Source: Chitinophagaceae bacterium (GTDB lineage: Bacteria > Bacteroidota > Bacteroidia > Chitinophagales > Chitinophagaceae). Taken from it: DNA of 64,000 nucleotides. The DNA lies in contig JAHBTJ010000006.1 in NCBI GenBank assembly GCA_019638595.1, positions 62,001 through 126,000 of the forward strand. The letters are read 5' to 3'. A program made the translations under genes and the position numbers. The notes below the pieces were generated by a model, which was not told the origin of the DNA, made no database searches, and was given only the letters and a program-made list of their open reading frames with translations. Within the stretch, counting starts at the first letter, position 1. Each line of letters opens with the position of its first letter. Shown piece by piece: positions 1-10,150 of the stretch.

Positions 1-5
1 AGGAG
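1..5 (+). promoter_or_regulatory. Shine-Dalgarno-like AGGAG before the first dehydrogenase gene
   Basis: AGGAG lies 10 nt upstream of the ATG at 16. A clear Shine-Dalgarno sequence is unusual in this window and supports that start. Confidence 0.5.
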
Positions 6-15
6 CTGAGTTTAC

Positions 16-2304
16 ATGAATAAGAAAATATTCCTGATTTTTTGTATTGCTTATGCAGCAACAGGCTTGATTTCCTGTAACAATAAGAAACAACCGGCAG
101 GTAATTACAGCAGGGAGGAGATAGTAGCGCAGGCTCCCGTATTATCGCCCGAAGCGTCGTTACAGCAAATGAAAACAGAAGACGGCTTTGAGGTAAAGCT
201 TGTTTGTGCCGAACCATTGATCAGCTCGCCGGTAGCGATGCTCTTTGATGAAAAAGCGCGGATATGGGCGGTGGAAATGATCGGGTACATGCCCGACACT
301 ACAGGTGCCGGCGAAGAAACAGCGAATGGAAAAATCGTGATACTGGAGGATAAAGACGGAGACGGTGTATATGATACACGCAAAATATTTATGGATTCGC
401 TGGTGCTGCCGCGCGCTATTTGTTTTGTTGAGGGAGGATTGCTTGTTGCGGAGCCTCCACGGCTTTGGTATGTGCAGGTTGACAATGATAAGGCGGGGAA
501 AAAAATAATGATTGATTCCGCCTATGCCGAAGGAGGAAATGTGGAGCATCAGCCCAATGGGCTATTCAGGGCGATGGACAACTGGATATACAGCGCTAAA
601 TCTGCTAAGCGTTACCGAAAGGCGGGAGACAATTGGTTGATCGAAAAAACTCATTTCAGGGGGCAATGGGGAATATCGCAGGATGATTTCGGAAGGCTCT
701 TTTACAATAATAACTCACAAAACCTGATAGGCGATTATTTTTTACCGGGATTGGGGCGCAACAACATAAATCAAAAAAAAGTAGCGGGCTATGATGTTGA
801 TATTGTAAAAGATAACCGTGTGTATCCTGTACGTCCTACACCGGGAGTGAACAGGGGATATATGAAAGATGTGCTGGATGACAGTTCGCGCCTGTTGAAT
901 TTTACAGCAGCCTGTGGTCCCGTTATATACCGGGGTGGCCTGTTTGGCGAAGCGTATTACCAGAACGCTTTTGTAGCCGAACCATCGGCGAATCTCATAA
1001 AAAGAAACATCCTTGTGCAAAACGGTTTTGTTATATCAGGAAGCCAGGCGTACAGGGGAAAAGAATTTTTAGCAAGTTATGACGAACGGTTTCGCCCTGT
1101 GAGCTTATACAACGGGCCCGACGGTGCATTATACATTGCAGACATGTACAGGGGCATCATTCAGCATAAAACCTATCTGACCCCTTATCTCAAAAATGAG
1201 ATCAATAAAAGATCACTCACGCTGCCTCTCAATTGCGGCAGGATCTACAAGGTTGTACCTGTTGGAAAGCATGCTGAAAACGTAAGGCTTCCGGGTGATC
1301 CCCAATCTCTTGTAGCATTGCTGCAATCGCCTGATGGCTGGGTAAGAGATAAAGCCCAGCAAATGCTGGTAGACGGGAAGTTTGGCGACGCTGTTCCTTT
1401 GTTGAAAGAAAATGTTCAATTTTCTTCGTCGCGCAATGTGATACTCCATTCATTGTGGACGCTCGAAGGATTGAACGCGTTGAACAGTAATGATATATTG
1501 CTTTTACTCAGGCATAAGGACGCGGCAATACGGGCGCACGGGGTGGCAGTGCTCGCGTCTCTTATCAGCAAAAATAATTACAGGGAATATGTACCGCTGC
1601 TGCAACAAATGATGCAGCAACATGACAGCCTGGTTGCGCCTTATATCGGCTTTGTCGTAAACAAAATAGCACCCGCAGATAAAAAAGCCGCTCATGATCT
1701 GTTATTGGCGTTGGCGGGAACATTTCCGGATAATGAATGGGTGGCGGATGCTATTATCAGTAACCTCGAAAACCAGGAAGGAACATTTTACCGGCAGGTA
1801 GCAACCCGTATTCCTGATACAAGTTTTGCCATCCACAGGCGTTTCAGGAAGGTGATCAATGATATTAAAAACAACCAGATCGCGGCCAACAGTAAGCAGT
1901 TGAAAGCGCAATTTCCCGGGGGGGTGCAATTGTTCCAAACCATTTGCCAAACATGCCATGGCGCTGATGGAAACGGCATCACTTCACTGGCGCCGCCGCT
2001 CAATAATTCGGAATGGGTTACAGGCAACAAAAACAAATTGATAGCAATTGTTTTATACGGTCTTTCAGGACCCGTTAAAGTGCAGAACAAATTATACAAG
2101 GCTCCCGAAATTAACGGCGATATGCCCGGTATAGCTGCCAATAAGGAAGTTACAGACGAAGACATAGCCCAGGTGTTAAGCTATATCCGTAAAAGCTGGA
2201 ATAATAATAGCGGCAGTGTTTCAAAAGAAGAAGTAAGCAATATCAGGCAGAAGTTCAGGGGGCGGCAGAACAGCTTTAGTATGGAGGAATTGAACGACTG
2301 GTAA
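16..2304 (+). CDS. PVC-type membrane-bound dehydrogenase with C-terminal cytochrome c (lipoprotein)
   Basis: A 762-residue predicted periplasmic lipoprotein: a hydrophobic leader ends in the lipobox LISC with Cys21. Residues of about 50-400 form a sugar/sorbosone-dehydrogenase-like beta-propeller containing an Asp-rich loop (DKDGDGVYD). Residues of about 420-620 look like HEAT repeats. A c-type haem domain at 630-735 carries CQTCH (Cys644, Cys647, His648). Proteins of this architecture are common in Bacteroidota and Planctomycetota and are thought to oxidise sugars or alcohols and pass electrons to the haem, but the substrate cannot be read from sequence. A paralogue follows 142 nt downstream. 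The start is supported by an AGGAG site. Family call is firm, reaction is inference. Confidence 0.85.
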   Translation: MNKKIFLIFCIAYAATGLISCNNKKQPAGNYSREEIVAQAPVLSPEASLQQMKTEDGFEVKLVCAEPLISSPVAMLFDEKARIWAVEMIGYMPDTTGAGEETANGKIVILEDKDGDGVYDTRKIFMDSLVLPRAICFVEGGLLVAEPPRLWYVQVDNDKAGKKIMIDSAYAEGGNVEHQPNGLFRAMDNWIYSAKSAKRYRKAGDNWLIEKTHFRGQWGISQDDFGRLFYNNNSQNLIGDYFLPGLGRNNINQKKVAGYDVDIVKDNRVYPVRPTPGVNRGYMKDVLDDSSRLLNFTAACGPVIYRGGLFGEAYYQNAFVAEPSANLIKRNILVQNGFVISGSQAYRGKEFLASYDERFRPVSLYNGPDGALYIADMYRGIIQHKTYLTPYLKNEINKRSLTLPLNCGRIYKVVPVGKHAENVRLPGDPQSLVALLQSPDGWVRDKAQQMLVDGKFGDAVPLLKENVQFSSSRNVILHSLWTLEGLNALNSNDILLLLRHKDAAIRAHGVAVLASLISKNNYREYVPLLQQMMQQHDSLVAPYIGFVVNKIAPADKKAAHDLLLALAGTFPDNEWVADAIISNLENQEGTFYRQVATRIPDTSFAIHRRFRKVINDIKNNQIAANSKQLKAQFPGGVQLFQTICQTCHGADGNGITSLAPPLNNSEWVTGNKNKLIAIVLYGLSGPVKVQNKLYKAPEINGDMPGIAANKEVTDEDIAQVLSYIRKSWNNNSGSVSKEEVSNIRQKFRGRQNSFSMEELNDW

Positions 2305-2446
2305 AACACCCCCGGCTTCCTGTAAAAATTTAAATGCGTTTGCCCTGCTCCCCAGCGCGTTATATCCGGAGTAAGTATGTATATTGTGAGGCTCCTGGCA
2401 AGTGTAACCGGCAAATTACTGTTTCACAAAACTACAACCCGCAAAC

Positions 2447-5400
2447 ATGAAAAAGTCTTTAAGGCTTACCGGCAAAGCCTGTTCTTACGCATTGTTCGCA
2501 CAGCTTCTGATCGTGTGTGTATGCTTATTTTCCTGCAAACAAAAAGAATCTTCATCAGGTTACCAGCCACAGGTACCCGAAGGATATACCGTAGAAGTAG
2601 CCGCCGGTCCTGGCCTGGTTGACTACCCGATGTTTAGTACGCTGGATGAAACAGGAAGGCTTTTTGTTTTTGAGTCTACCGGTAACGTATACGAGCATAC
2701 GTCAGACGCTTTTAAAAAACCTTTATTCAGGATTAAATTGCTGGAAGATAAAAATGGCGATGGTATATATGATAAAAGCACGGTGTTCGCAGATACGGTG
2801 CGGTTTCCGCAGGGCGGTGTATTTTACAAGGGTAGCCTGTATGCGTCATCGGCCCCGGACCTGTTAAAGCTTACCGATACCGATGGCGACGGAGTAGCCG
2901 ATAAAAGAGAAATCATCCTTTCCGGATGGACGTTGAATGTAAATGCCAACAGCCTGGTAGGCCCTTTTATGGGGCCCGACGGCTGGTTGTATATGACGAG
3001 TGCGATCATGGGATTTGATGTTACAAGTAAGGAAGGGCAGAGGATGAAGGGCGAAACGTCGCGTATATGGAGAGTAAAACCCAACGGATCGCAACTGGAG
3101 TGGATATCGGCAGGAGGAATGAATAATCCTGTAGAGCTCACATTTACACCGGCGGGAGAAATAATAGGAACTGAAACTTATTTTACCGACCCCAAAGCCG
3201 GTCAAAGAGATGCGCTGGTATACTGGACGGAAGGAGGTGTGTATCCTAAGCCCAATACCAATATAGACAGGGACAGGCTGCCGCGCACCGGTGAGCTAAT
3301 GCCGGTAATAGCGAAGTTTTCGAGGGTATCGCCCGCGGGTATCGCGCGTTTCCGCAGTAACGGGCTGGGTGAAGATCATAGAGGTAATTTATTCAGCGCC
3401 CAGTTCAATACACATCGTATCATGCGGCATAAGCTGTTCAGGGATGGCGCGTCTTTTAAAACAGAAGATGAACCTTTCTTTACAGTATCGCACGAAGATT
3501 TCCATCCTACCGATGTGCTGGAAGACGCTGACGGAAGCATGCTGGTGGTTGAAACAGGCGGATGGTTTATTAAAGGCTGCCCTTTATCGCAGGTATCCAA
3601 GCCGGAATTAAAAGGCTCAATATACCGGGTAAGAAAAAAAGGAGCGCCCGCGGTAGAAGACCCCTATGGCAATAAAATAGACTGGGGCGCTGTTTCGGCG
3701 GAAGACGCTATACGCTACCTGCAGGACGCAAGGTGCTTTGTAAGCGACCGCGCCAAACAGGCACTGATAGATATGGGAGAGAAAGCCTTGCCTCTTCTGA
3801 AAGGTTTGCAGGGGAAAACCACAGGCGCAGAAGTGGTTGAGAAGATTATTTTTACCCTCTGCCAGGTTGGTTCGCCCGAAGCGGTAAAGCAGCTCCGCAC
3901 TTTTTTAGATCATAGCGATGAATCGGCGAGGATCGCTGCTGTACGGTCACTGGGGCTTTTGCGTGATATCGCTTCCGTAAATACGCTGAATGAAATGCTT
4001 TTGAAAGACGGGTCGCTGCCTGTAAAAAGGCAGGTAGCTACTGCGCTTGGACAGATCAATGACCGCACTTCCGTAAAATATTTATTAAGCGCCGCTGAAA
4101 AGGAACAGGATCGCTTTAACAGGCATGCCATCATTTATGCATTGATATTGCTCAATGATGCGGAAGCTGTTCGCCCGGCATTGTCGCACGCATCACCCCT
4201 GGTGCAGGATGCGGCCCTGGTTGCGCTCGACCAGATGCAGGCTTCTGTTTTACAGGCAGGAGATATCATACGCTTTCTTTCAGGTAAGAATGAAATGCTG
4301 AGGAATACCGGTTTATGGATAGCATCCCACCACCCGGATTGGGCGGGCGAAATGCTTCTTTTTTTGAAAAAAAGATTTGCGGAAGGAGAGCCTGGCGCCG
4401 GTGAAGAACAGTTGTACAAAGAGTTGCTGGTATCTTTTGCCGGACAGGAAAAAACGCAGGCGTTTGTGGCGGATGGTCTCAACACCGGCAGCCGGAAATA
4501 TCAATTGTTTTTTTTGGATGTAATGGCAAAAAGCAGGATGAAAGATTTTCCAGCGGGGTGGATTAAAGCAGTGGGCAATCGCCTGCTCCCGGAAACAGAT
4601 ATGGCTGTAAAAACAGCCGCAATGAATCTTGTTTCGATGCGGGAGCTGGAACAACTGGTGAAAGAAACAAAACAGGTGGCGGACGATCAGAACAATCCCG
4701 ATCTGTTACGGATGGACGCTGTTTCGGTTTTGCTGAAGCAGGATTCAATACTACGCCCTTCGGATTTTTCATTCCTGTATTCGCTTATTCAACCCGGAAA
4801 AGAAGCACCGTTAAGGCAAAGGGCGGCCCATGTTATGGGAGAGGCGCAATTAACAGAAAGCCAGTTGCAACAAATTACCAATGAATATCTTCCCCGTGCC
4901 GACGATTATATGCTCCCGCGTATTGTTCCGATGTATACCGGCGCATACCCTGTAGCGTTAGCAGAAAAAATGATAGCGGTTTTACAGCAATCGCCATCGC
5001 TGGATGGATTTACAGAAAGTGGATTGAGAAAGATCTTTGAAAAATATCCTCCTGCAATAAAACCTGCTATGGATAAGCTGCTGGCAAAGCTGGGTGAGGT
5101 GCATAGCGGGCGCCTGAAAAAACTGCAGGAATATGAAGACCGGATACCCGAAGGGTCTTTAGAACGGGGGCGTCAGTTGTTTTTTGGGAAAGCTACCTGC
5201 GCTACCTGCCATACGGTAGGCAGCCAGGGCGGGCATATGGGGCCAGACCTTACTTCTATCCAGCGCGACCGTTCGGCGCACGACCTGCTGGAAGCCATTG
5301 TATACCCCGGCGCAAGCTTTGTACGTGAATTTGAAACCTATAATGTAAAAACAAATACCACTACGTATAAAGGTATTCTTAAAGAAAAAACACCCGAAAG

Positions 5401-5599
5401 CGTTAGTATAGAAATAGCGCCCGGTAATATAGTACGTGTATACAGGAAAGATATTCATTCTATTGATGCCGATAATGTGTCAATGATGCCCCAGGGGTTG
5501 GATAAGCTGTTAACCACACAGGAAATGGCTGATCTGATGGCTTTTTTAATAGGGCAGGACCAGGATCCGGATACTGACCAAAAGATATTGAGGCATTGA
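2447..5599 (+). CDS. PVC-type membrane-bound dehydrogenase with HEAT repeats and cytochrome c (lipoprotein)
   Basis: A 1050-residue paralogue of the preceding gene, longer because of an expanded HEAT-like region (about 410-880). The leader ends in LFSC with Cys30, so it should be lipid-anchored. The propeller has two Asp-rich loops (DKNGDGIYD and DTDGDGVAD). The haem motif CATCH lies at Cys918/Cys921/His922 near the C-terminus and is followed by the domain usual for PVC-type haem-binding proteins. The two genes probably form one transcription unit, ending at the hairpin at 5661-5702. Two haem dehydrogenases in tandem suggest different substrates or successive steps; neither substrate is identifiable. 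Confidence 0.85.
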   Translation: MKKSLRLTGKACSYALFAQLLIVCVCLFSCKQKESSSGYQPQVPEGYTVEVAAGPGLVDYPMFSTLDETGRLFVFESTGNVYEHTSDAFKKPLFRIKLLEDKNGDGIYDKSTVFADTVRFPQGGVFYKGSLYASSAPDLLKLTDTDGDGVADKREIILSGWTLNVNANSLVGPFMGPDGWLYMTSAIMGFDVTSKEGQRMKGETSRIWRVKPNGSQLEWISAGGMNNPVELTFTPAGEIIGTETYFTDPKAGQRDALVYWTEGGVYPKPNTNIDRDRLPRTGELMPVIAKFSRVSPAGIARFRSNGLGEDHRGNLFSAQFNTHRIMRHKLFRDGASFKTEDEPFFTVSHEDFHPTDVLEDADGSMLVVETGGWFIKGCPLSQVSKPELKGSIYRVRKKGAPAVEDPYGNKIDWGAVSAEDAIRYLQDARCFVSDRAKQALIDMGEKALPLLKGLQGKTTGAEVVEKIIFTLCQVGSPEAVKQLRTFLDHSDESARIAAVRSLGLLRDIASVNTLNEMLLKDGSLPVKRQVATALGQINDRTSVKYLLSAAEKEQDRFNRHAIIYALILLNDAEAVRPALSHASPLVQDAALVALDQMQASVLQAGDIIRFLSGKNEMLRNTGLWIASHHPDWAGEMLLFLKKRFAEGEPGAGEEQLYKELLVSFAGQEKTQAFVADGLNTGSRKYQLFFLDVMAKSRMKDFPAGWIKAVGNRLLPETDMAVKTAAMNLVSMRELEQLVKETKQVADDQNNPDLLRMDAVSVLLKQDSILRPSDFSFLYSLIQPGKEAPLRQRAAHVMGEAQLTESQLQQITNEYLPRADDYMLPRIVPMYTGAYPVALAEKMIAVLQQSPSLDGFTESGLRKIFEKYPPAIKPAMDKLLAKLGEVHSGRLKKLQEYEDRIPEGSLERGRQLFFGKATCATCHTVGSQGGHMGPDLTSIQRDRSAHDLLEAIVYPGASFVREFETYNVKTNTTTYKGILKEKTPESVSIEIAPGNIVRVYRKDIHSIDADNVSMMPQGLDKLLTTQEMADLMAFLIGQDQDPDTDQKILRH

Positions 5600-5660
5600 G
5601 TATAGAAGAATTTTGAGATTTATCAATAATTCTTACCGGGGGTTTGTTCCTTCAAAAAAT

Positions 5661-5702
5661 AAGTCCCGACGCCTTTGTTTTCCGCGGCACCGGGACTTTT
5701 TG
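5661..5702. terminator. Bidirectional intrinsic terminator between convergent genes
   Basis: AAGTCCCG at 5661-5668 pairs with CGGGACTT at 5691-5698. A T-run follows on the plus strand and an A-run (AAAAAATAAG) precedes on the left, so it can stop both the dehydrogenase transcript and the convergent receptor transcript. Confidence 0.7.
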
Positions 5703-5733
5703 TTTAGTGTGTTTTTTAAAAAAACGGGATCTT

Positions 5734-8652
5734 TTAGAAAATATTGTATGCAAAGCTTACATAGTACAACCCGCCGATTTGAGGGTTACCATAGGCGTTC
5801 ATATAGTATTTGTTCAATACATTGGTAGCGCCCAGTTTCATCAGTGAACCGATAGCGGGGAACCGGTAACCGATCATGGCATCCATTGTAAAAAAAGAAG
5901 GAACAGTGCCTGTGGCAAAATCCGCTTCCCATAAAAATTCGCTCTGCCAGCGGCCTGTTACATTAAACACTACGCGTTTTGTTTTTCCAAAACCAGCATG
6001 TCCAATCCCTGCATTCAGCCTGTGGCTGGGCGTATTGAACTGTGCGCTGAAATCAGATGGAACATTCCCGAGTTCATCATGAAAATAATTAGCAAAAAAT
6101 GATAACCCGCCGGTCAGCCGGTAATCAAGCCCGATACCATATCCTGAATTTTTTACTTTGATCGGATCAATCTTTACTCCTCCGCTTCCGTCGCCGGACA
6201 TCGTGGACGCGTTTTCAACGATCGAATAAATAGTATTGCTGGTAGGCACCAGTGCAGAAGGTTTGGCTACCAGTGTGCGCCCGATAAAATTCTGGTACTC
6301 GCCGGTATAATAATAAACATCTATCAAAAGTTTTTTTGCTATCAGCCCTTTATATCCAATTTCATAAGAGGTAACGCTTTCGGGCTTCAGTTCCTGTGGC
6401 GTATAAGTGCCAATTGGCTGAGCGCTGCTGTTGAGGCGATATACAGGCTGGGTTCCCAGGTTGGGGCCTGGTTTGCCTCCGGGTAATGTTGCCTGCTGTA
6501 TCCAGGGCAACCCGCCCACCAGGAATTGTCCGCCGCCAATTTCAAGATTGATGTACTGTTGTTGGGTAGAAGGGAAACGATAAGCAGTTTGATAGCTCAG
6601 CCGCACATTGTGATCCTGGGCCAGCTTTACCAGCGCGGTAGCGCGTGGTGTGAACCTTCCTTTGAAATTATCGTTCTTGTCGTATCTTCCGCTAACGCTC
6701 AGGGTTAAACGATCGCTGAACAATTTTTTAGTGAGCTGTCCATAAGCGCCGTATTCATTGATCTTGATCGGCCCGTCATAATCTATAAATAAAGTACCCT
6801 GCGAATTCAGTATATATTGTTTCCATGACGCGCCAATTGCCAGCTCTACAAATGGAATGATATCCCTGAAATTATATTGTCCTTCCGTCATCCATAAATC
6901 GCTTTTATCGAGGAACAATCCGCCTGCGGGAATAGGTGTATTACGCACCTGGTCGAACAATTGCTTAAACGCCGGCGAACCCGCTGCCGGGCGTCCCTGG
7001 TCTGCGAAGCTGCGGGCGAGATTATGAGCGGTCGCTTCATCGGCGCCCGAAAGCCTTGCCTGCGAAAAAGCTGCCACATACTCAGGGAACCAGGTTGTGC
7101 TGGGTTTCCAGGCTTCGTTTAACCGGCGGGCCGTAATGGTGGCGTTATAGGCCTGTCCCGCGTTTTCCTGTGTTGTATAGCCCCGCACAAACCAGTTTTT
7201 ACTTCTCAGCTCCAGCTTGTACTGACCAATTTTAGCATCCTTCAACGAATACCGGTCGCTGCCGGTATACACCGTGCTTCCTGTGCCAAAATAGCCTGTT
7301 AAAGAAGCTTCAAGGTTTGAAGTGATCTTATAGTGTATGCTCCCTGATAATTTAAAATTCACGGTGTTGGGATTGATCATTTCATTTTCAGCGTAACCCG
7401 TGCGGGAGGCGCTTTGCTCGGGAATCACTCCATTTCTTAACCCAAAATAAAAAGGTACCAGGTTGGTTACGCCGGGCCGCAGGGCCTCCGGCAAACCGGC
7501 AATAAAAGCACCTATTTGCTGAGGAGTTGCATTGGCAGGAAGTAATCCGTTCATGATCTGAACAATGTCAACTGTACCCCCTGTAGCGTCCAGTATGCCT
7601 TGTTGTGTTTGCGCCTGAACCAGTTGCGCCAGGCTTTGCATACTGAATCCGTTGTCGCGCATATTGGTTTCATCGCCGTATACATTTACTCCGTCATAAT
7701 TGGGGTCTGTTTGATGATTGCCCGGCTTTAACTGGCGGGTACGGCGGTCGTAATTTTGCGTGCTGTTGGCAATCCAGTCTTTTGCCTGTATAAGCTGTAA
7801 ACCTACTTTAAACGCGAATTTGTTATTGAACGCTTTTGCCCAGCGCAGCGACCAGTCGTTGTACCAGCCGGGTTGGTCGCGTTGTTTTTTATCTACATGA
7901 TTCATACCTGTTTTTACCTGGAAGCTAAGCCCCTGGTATTTAAAAGGATCTTTGCTATTGATCAGCAACGTGCCATTCATGCCACCCGATCCATACAGGG
8001 CAGAAGATGCTCCGGGTAACAGTTCCATATTATCTACATCCAGCTCTGTTAGTCCCACAAAATTCCCCAGCGAAAAATTAAGCCCGGGGGCCTGGTTGTC
8101 CATGCCATCTACCAGTTGGTTCATACGCGTGTTACCGGAAAAGTTAAATCCCCTTGTACTGGGCGTTTTAAACGTAAGGGAAGAGGTAGTGATATCTACT
8201 CCTTTTAATTGCGCTACCATATCATAATAGCTGGTGGCAGGCGAGTTCCGGATATTAGCGGAGCTTACTCTTTCAATGGTTACGGGCGATTCCATCACCC
8301 GGGTGGCGGTACGTGTTGCAGCTACTACCACTTCTTCGCCGAGCACCGCTGCGGGAGATAGTGTTACATTAACTTCTCCCGGCCCGTTAACTTCTACCTC
8401 TTTGGATTCAAACCCGATGGAGGAAAACACAAGTGTGAAAGGAGTTGTTAGCGAAACATTTAGTTTATAAAACCCTTTGGGGTCGGTAAATGTGCCTGCG
8501 GCAGAACCTTTTACCAGTATCGAAACGGCGCCCACCGGCTCATCGGTAGAGCTGTTTTTTACGGTTCCGGATACTGTTACAGTTTGCGCGGATAAATGGG
8601 TTGAAATAAGTGCAAGCAATAACGTAATGGCACTACGTAAATTTTTTTTCAT
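5734..8652 (-). CDS. TonB-dependent receptor with carboxypeptidase-like N-terminal domain
   Basis: A 972-residue outer-membrane receptor. I place the start at 8652 because a typical signal peptide (MKKNLRSAITLLLALISTHL, then SAQ) begins there; the frame is open 32 codons further upstream. After the signal come a carboxypeptidase D regulatory-like domain (about 24-110, with a GFESKEVEV-type strand), a plug domain (about 125-235, containing LLPGASSALYGSGGMNG) and a 22-stranded-barrel-type region ending in Phe (YNIF), typical for outer-membrane insertion. No SusD partner is next to it, so it is not a classical SusC/D pair. The ligand is unknown; the DUF1080 gene upstream on the same strand hints at a carbohydrate, which is inference. 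Confidence 0.85.
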   Translation of the reverse strand: MKKNLRSAITLLLALISTHLSAQTVTVSGTVKNSSTDEPVGAVSILVKGSAAGTFTDPKGFYKLNVSLTTPFTLVFSSIGFESKEVEVNGPGEVNVTLSPAAVLGEEVVVAATRTATRVMESPVTIERVSSANIRNSPATSYYDMVAQLKGVDITTSSLTFKTPSTRGFNFSGNTRMNQLVDGMDNQAPGLNFSLGNFVGLTELDVDNMELLPGASSALYGSGGMNGTLLINSKDPFKYQGLSFQVKTGMNHVDKKQRDQPGWYNDWSLRWAKAFNNKFAFKVGLQLIQAKDWIANSTQNYDRRTRQLKPGNHQTDPNYDGVNVYGDETNMRDNGFSMQSLAQLVQAQTQQGILDATGGTVDIVQIMNGLLPANATPQQIGAFIAGLPEALRPGVTNLVPFYFGLRNGVIPEQSASRTGYAENEMINPNTVNFKLSGSIHYKITSNLEASLTGYFGTGSTVYTGSDRYSLKDAKIGQYKLELRSKNWFVRGYTTQENAGQAYNATITARRLNEAWKPSTTWFPEYVAAFSQARLSGADEATAHNLARSFADQGRPAAGSPAFKQLFDQVRNTPIPAGGLFLDKSDLWMTEGQYNFRDIIPFVELAIGASWKQYILNSQGTLFIDYDGPIKINEYGAYGQLTKKLFSDRLTLSVSGRYDKNDNFKGRFTPRATALVKLAQDHNVRLSYQTAYRFPSTQQQYINLEIGGGQFLVGGLPWIQQATLPGGKPGPNLGTQPVYRLNSSAQPIGTYTPQELKPESVTSYEIGYKGLIAKKLLIDVYYYTGEYQNFIGRTLVAKPSALVPTSNTIYSIVENASTMSGDGSGGVKIDPIKVKNSGYGIGLDYRLTGGLSFFANYFHDELGNVPSDFSAQFNTPSHRLNAGIGHAGFGKTKRVVFNVTGRWQSEFLWEADFATGTVPSFFTMDAMIGYRFPAIGSLMKLGATNVLNKYYMNAYGNPQIGGLYYVSFAYNIF

Positions 8653-8813
8653 AATAAGCAATTGATTGATTAAATGATGCACACACAATTTAATGATTGT
8701 AATGCGCTTACTGAAATTTTTTTGATGGTTAAATGAAGGGATAGGCATTTATCCAGCCAGCCAAAATTGGCAAAATGCTGTTTTGCATGAATGGTTGCAG
8801 CGAATAGATTACT

Positions 8814-9605
8814 TTATTTCTTTTTATACTGTTTTTCCAGGTTCATTATTTCCACTTTTCTGAATTCTACAGGATGGCTTTCGCTTTGCAGTGAAATATA
8901 GCCCGATGACAGGAGCTTTCCTTCCGGCTTATAAGCCGGGTCAAAGTCGGTTACTGCCCCGCCACCGGTTTGGGGTTTTTGATATACCAGTACGGTATCT
9001 CCGTTCGCAATGTGTTGTATAACCGAATCTCCTAAAACCAATACCTCTGCCCGAACCCATTCTTCGTTGCGAAAGGTTCTGGAAGTGGAGTTAATACAGT
9101 GCTGTGTAACCAGCTTCCCGTCCATTTCTACATTGGTGCCGGGCGTACATAAATTACAGGTGGTTCTTTCGCCGGTTGAATCACCGCCCAGCAGTTGTAC
9201 TTCAATAGAGATCGGGAAATCCTGGTTTTTGTGCATGGTGGAGGGGGGCTGGCAATGTATCATAATGCCGCTGTTTTTATATGCCCAGCCGGGCCCGTTT
9301 TTAGCCTGTTCACCCACAAAGCGGTATTCCACCGCTATGATGTAATAGGAGTAAGGCGCTTTATAAAAAATATGGCCGAACTTCTCGTCAAAGGCTTCAT
9401 ACTGGTTGTACGATACTACCATTTTCCCATCCTGCACCCTGAATGTATTTCCGTAATTCTCGCCGAGCTCATATCCTCTTATTTTGGGTGTCCATCCCTT
9501 CAGGTTTTTCCCGTTAAAAAGCTGCTTCCATTTTCCCTTTACAGGAGTTTGTGCGTACACGGTGATGCACAAAGCAATCATCAGCAGGGTGAATGTATAT
9601 CTCAT
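8814..9605 (-). CDS. DUF1080 (3-keto-disaccharide hydrolase-like) secreted protein
   Basis: A 263-residue protein with a signal peptide (MRYTFTLLMIALCITVYAQ). The rest matches the DUF1080 fold, a concanavalin-like jelly roll: LFNGKNLKGW near residue 30 and NSGIMIHCQ in the middle are the family hallmarks. Some family members hydrolyse 3-keto-glycosides; most are untested. It lies 161 nt upstream of the TonB receptor on the same strand. DUF1080 proteins often occur with the cytochrome-type dehydrogenases seen at 16-5599, so these four genes may concern oxidised sugars (inference). Confidence 0.85.
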   Translation of the reverse strand: MRYTFTLLMIALCITVYAQTPVKGKWKQLFNGKNLKGWTPKIRGYELGENYGNTFRVQDGKMVVSYNQYEAFDEKFGHIFYKAPYSYYIIAVEYRFVGEQAKNGPGWAYKNSGIMIHCQPPSTMHKNQDFPISIEVQLLGGDSTGERTTCNLCTPGTNVEMDGKLVTQHCINSTSRTFRNEEWVRAEVLVLGDSVIQHIANGDTVLVYQKPQTGGGAVTDFDPAYKPEGKLLSSGYISLQSESHPVEFRKVEIMNLEKQYKKK

Positions 9606-9667
9606 GAAAATTCTTTTAAATTAACGGAGACAATTTAACGGCTTTTTTTATAACCCGTGCGAAAATT

Positions 9668-9705
9668 TTGTAACAGGATTTCCAACCTTTCAAAAACTGG
9701 AAACC
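9668..9705. repeat. 38-bp palindromic repeat, copy 1
   Basis: Differs by one base from 9920-9957. The core GGTTTCCA...TGGAAACC is an inverted repeat with an A-rich centre, so transcripts could fold. Confidence 0.75.
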
Positions 9706-9919
9706 ATTGTTGTCCGGTTAAAAACATTTTGAAATTACACAAACTCTTTGCTATAGCAGGTTCTGCTCCCTCTCCGTGAGGAGTCCTGATAGCTATCGGG
9801 AGGTGTGAGGCGATTAGCTGAATTTTAGCAGCACTCCAGGTGTCGGGAGATTTCTCCCTTATAAGAAAATTATACTATCATTTTACATGCCGCAATTCGG
9901 TCGAAAAGACGTTTTCTGA

Positions 9920-9957
9920 TTGTAACAGGGTTTCCAACCTTTCAAAAACTGGAAACC
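9920..9957. repeat. 38-bp palindromic repeat, copy 2
   Basis: Second copy of the repeat at 9668-9705, with a perfect GGGTTTCCA...TGGAAACCC stem. Copies lie 252 bp apart. Confidence 0.75.
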
Positions 9958-9995
9958 CTCAACGCAAAAGAGGGCAGTCTCCAATGAGCCATTCT

Positions 9996-10150
9996 ATAAT
10001 GATCAGGGTGCATTCAAAATTGTCGCACGAAATAAATATTCTTGTTGAACGTCATCCCGAGCAAAGCGAGGGATCTCCTGCTATATTCAGGAGATCCCTC
10101 CTTATAGTCGGCATGACGACCGTGACAATTTAGAATGCACCATAATGATC
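9996..10150. mobile_element. MITE-like element with terminal inverted repeats and nested hairpin
   Basis: Terminal inverted repeats of 17 bp at 10008-10024 and 10124-10140 match at 16 positions. They are flanked by a 9-bp direct repeat ATAATGATC (9996-10004 and 10142-10150), 3 and 1 bp away. Inside, CGTCAT/ATGACG (10050-10055, 10113-10118) encloses a perfect 12-bp stem (10069-10080 with 10088-10099). No protein is encoded. A non-autonomous mobile or REP-like element is the best reading. Confidence 0.5.

Noticed and set aside
5734-9605. SusC/SusD polysaccharide utilisation locus
   Set aside because: The receptor has no SusD lipoprotein next to it and no glycoside hydrolase in the unit apart from the DUF1080 protein.
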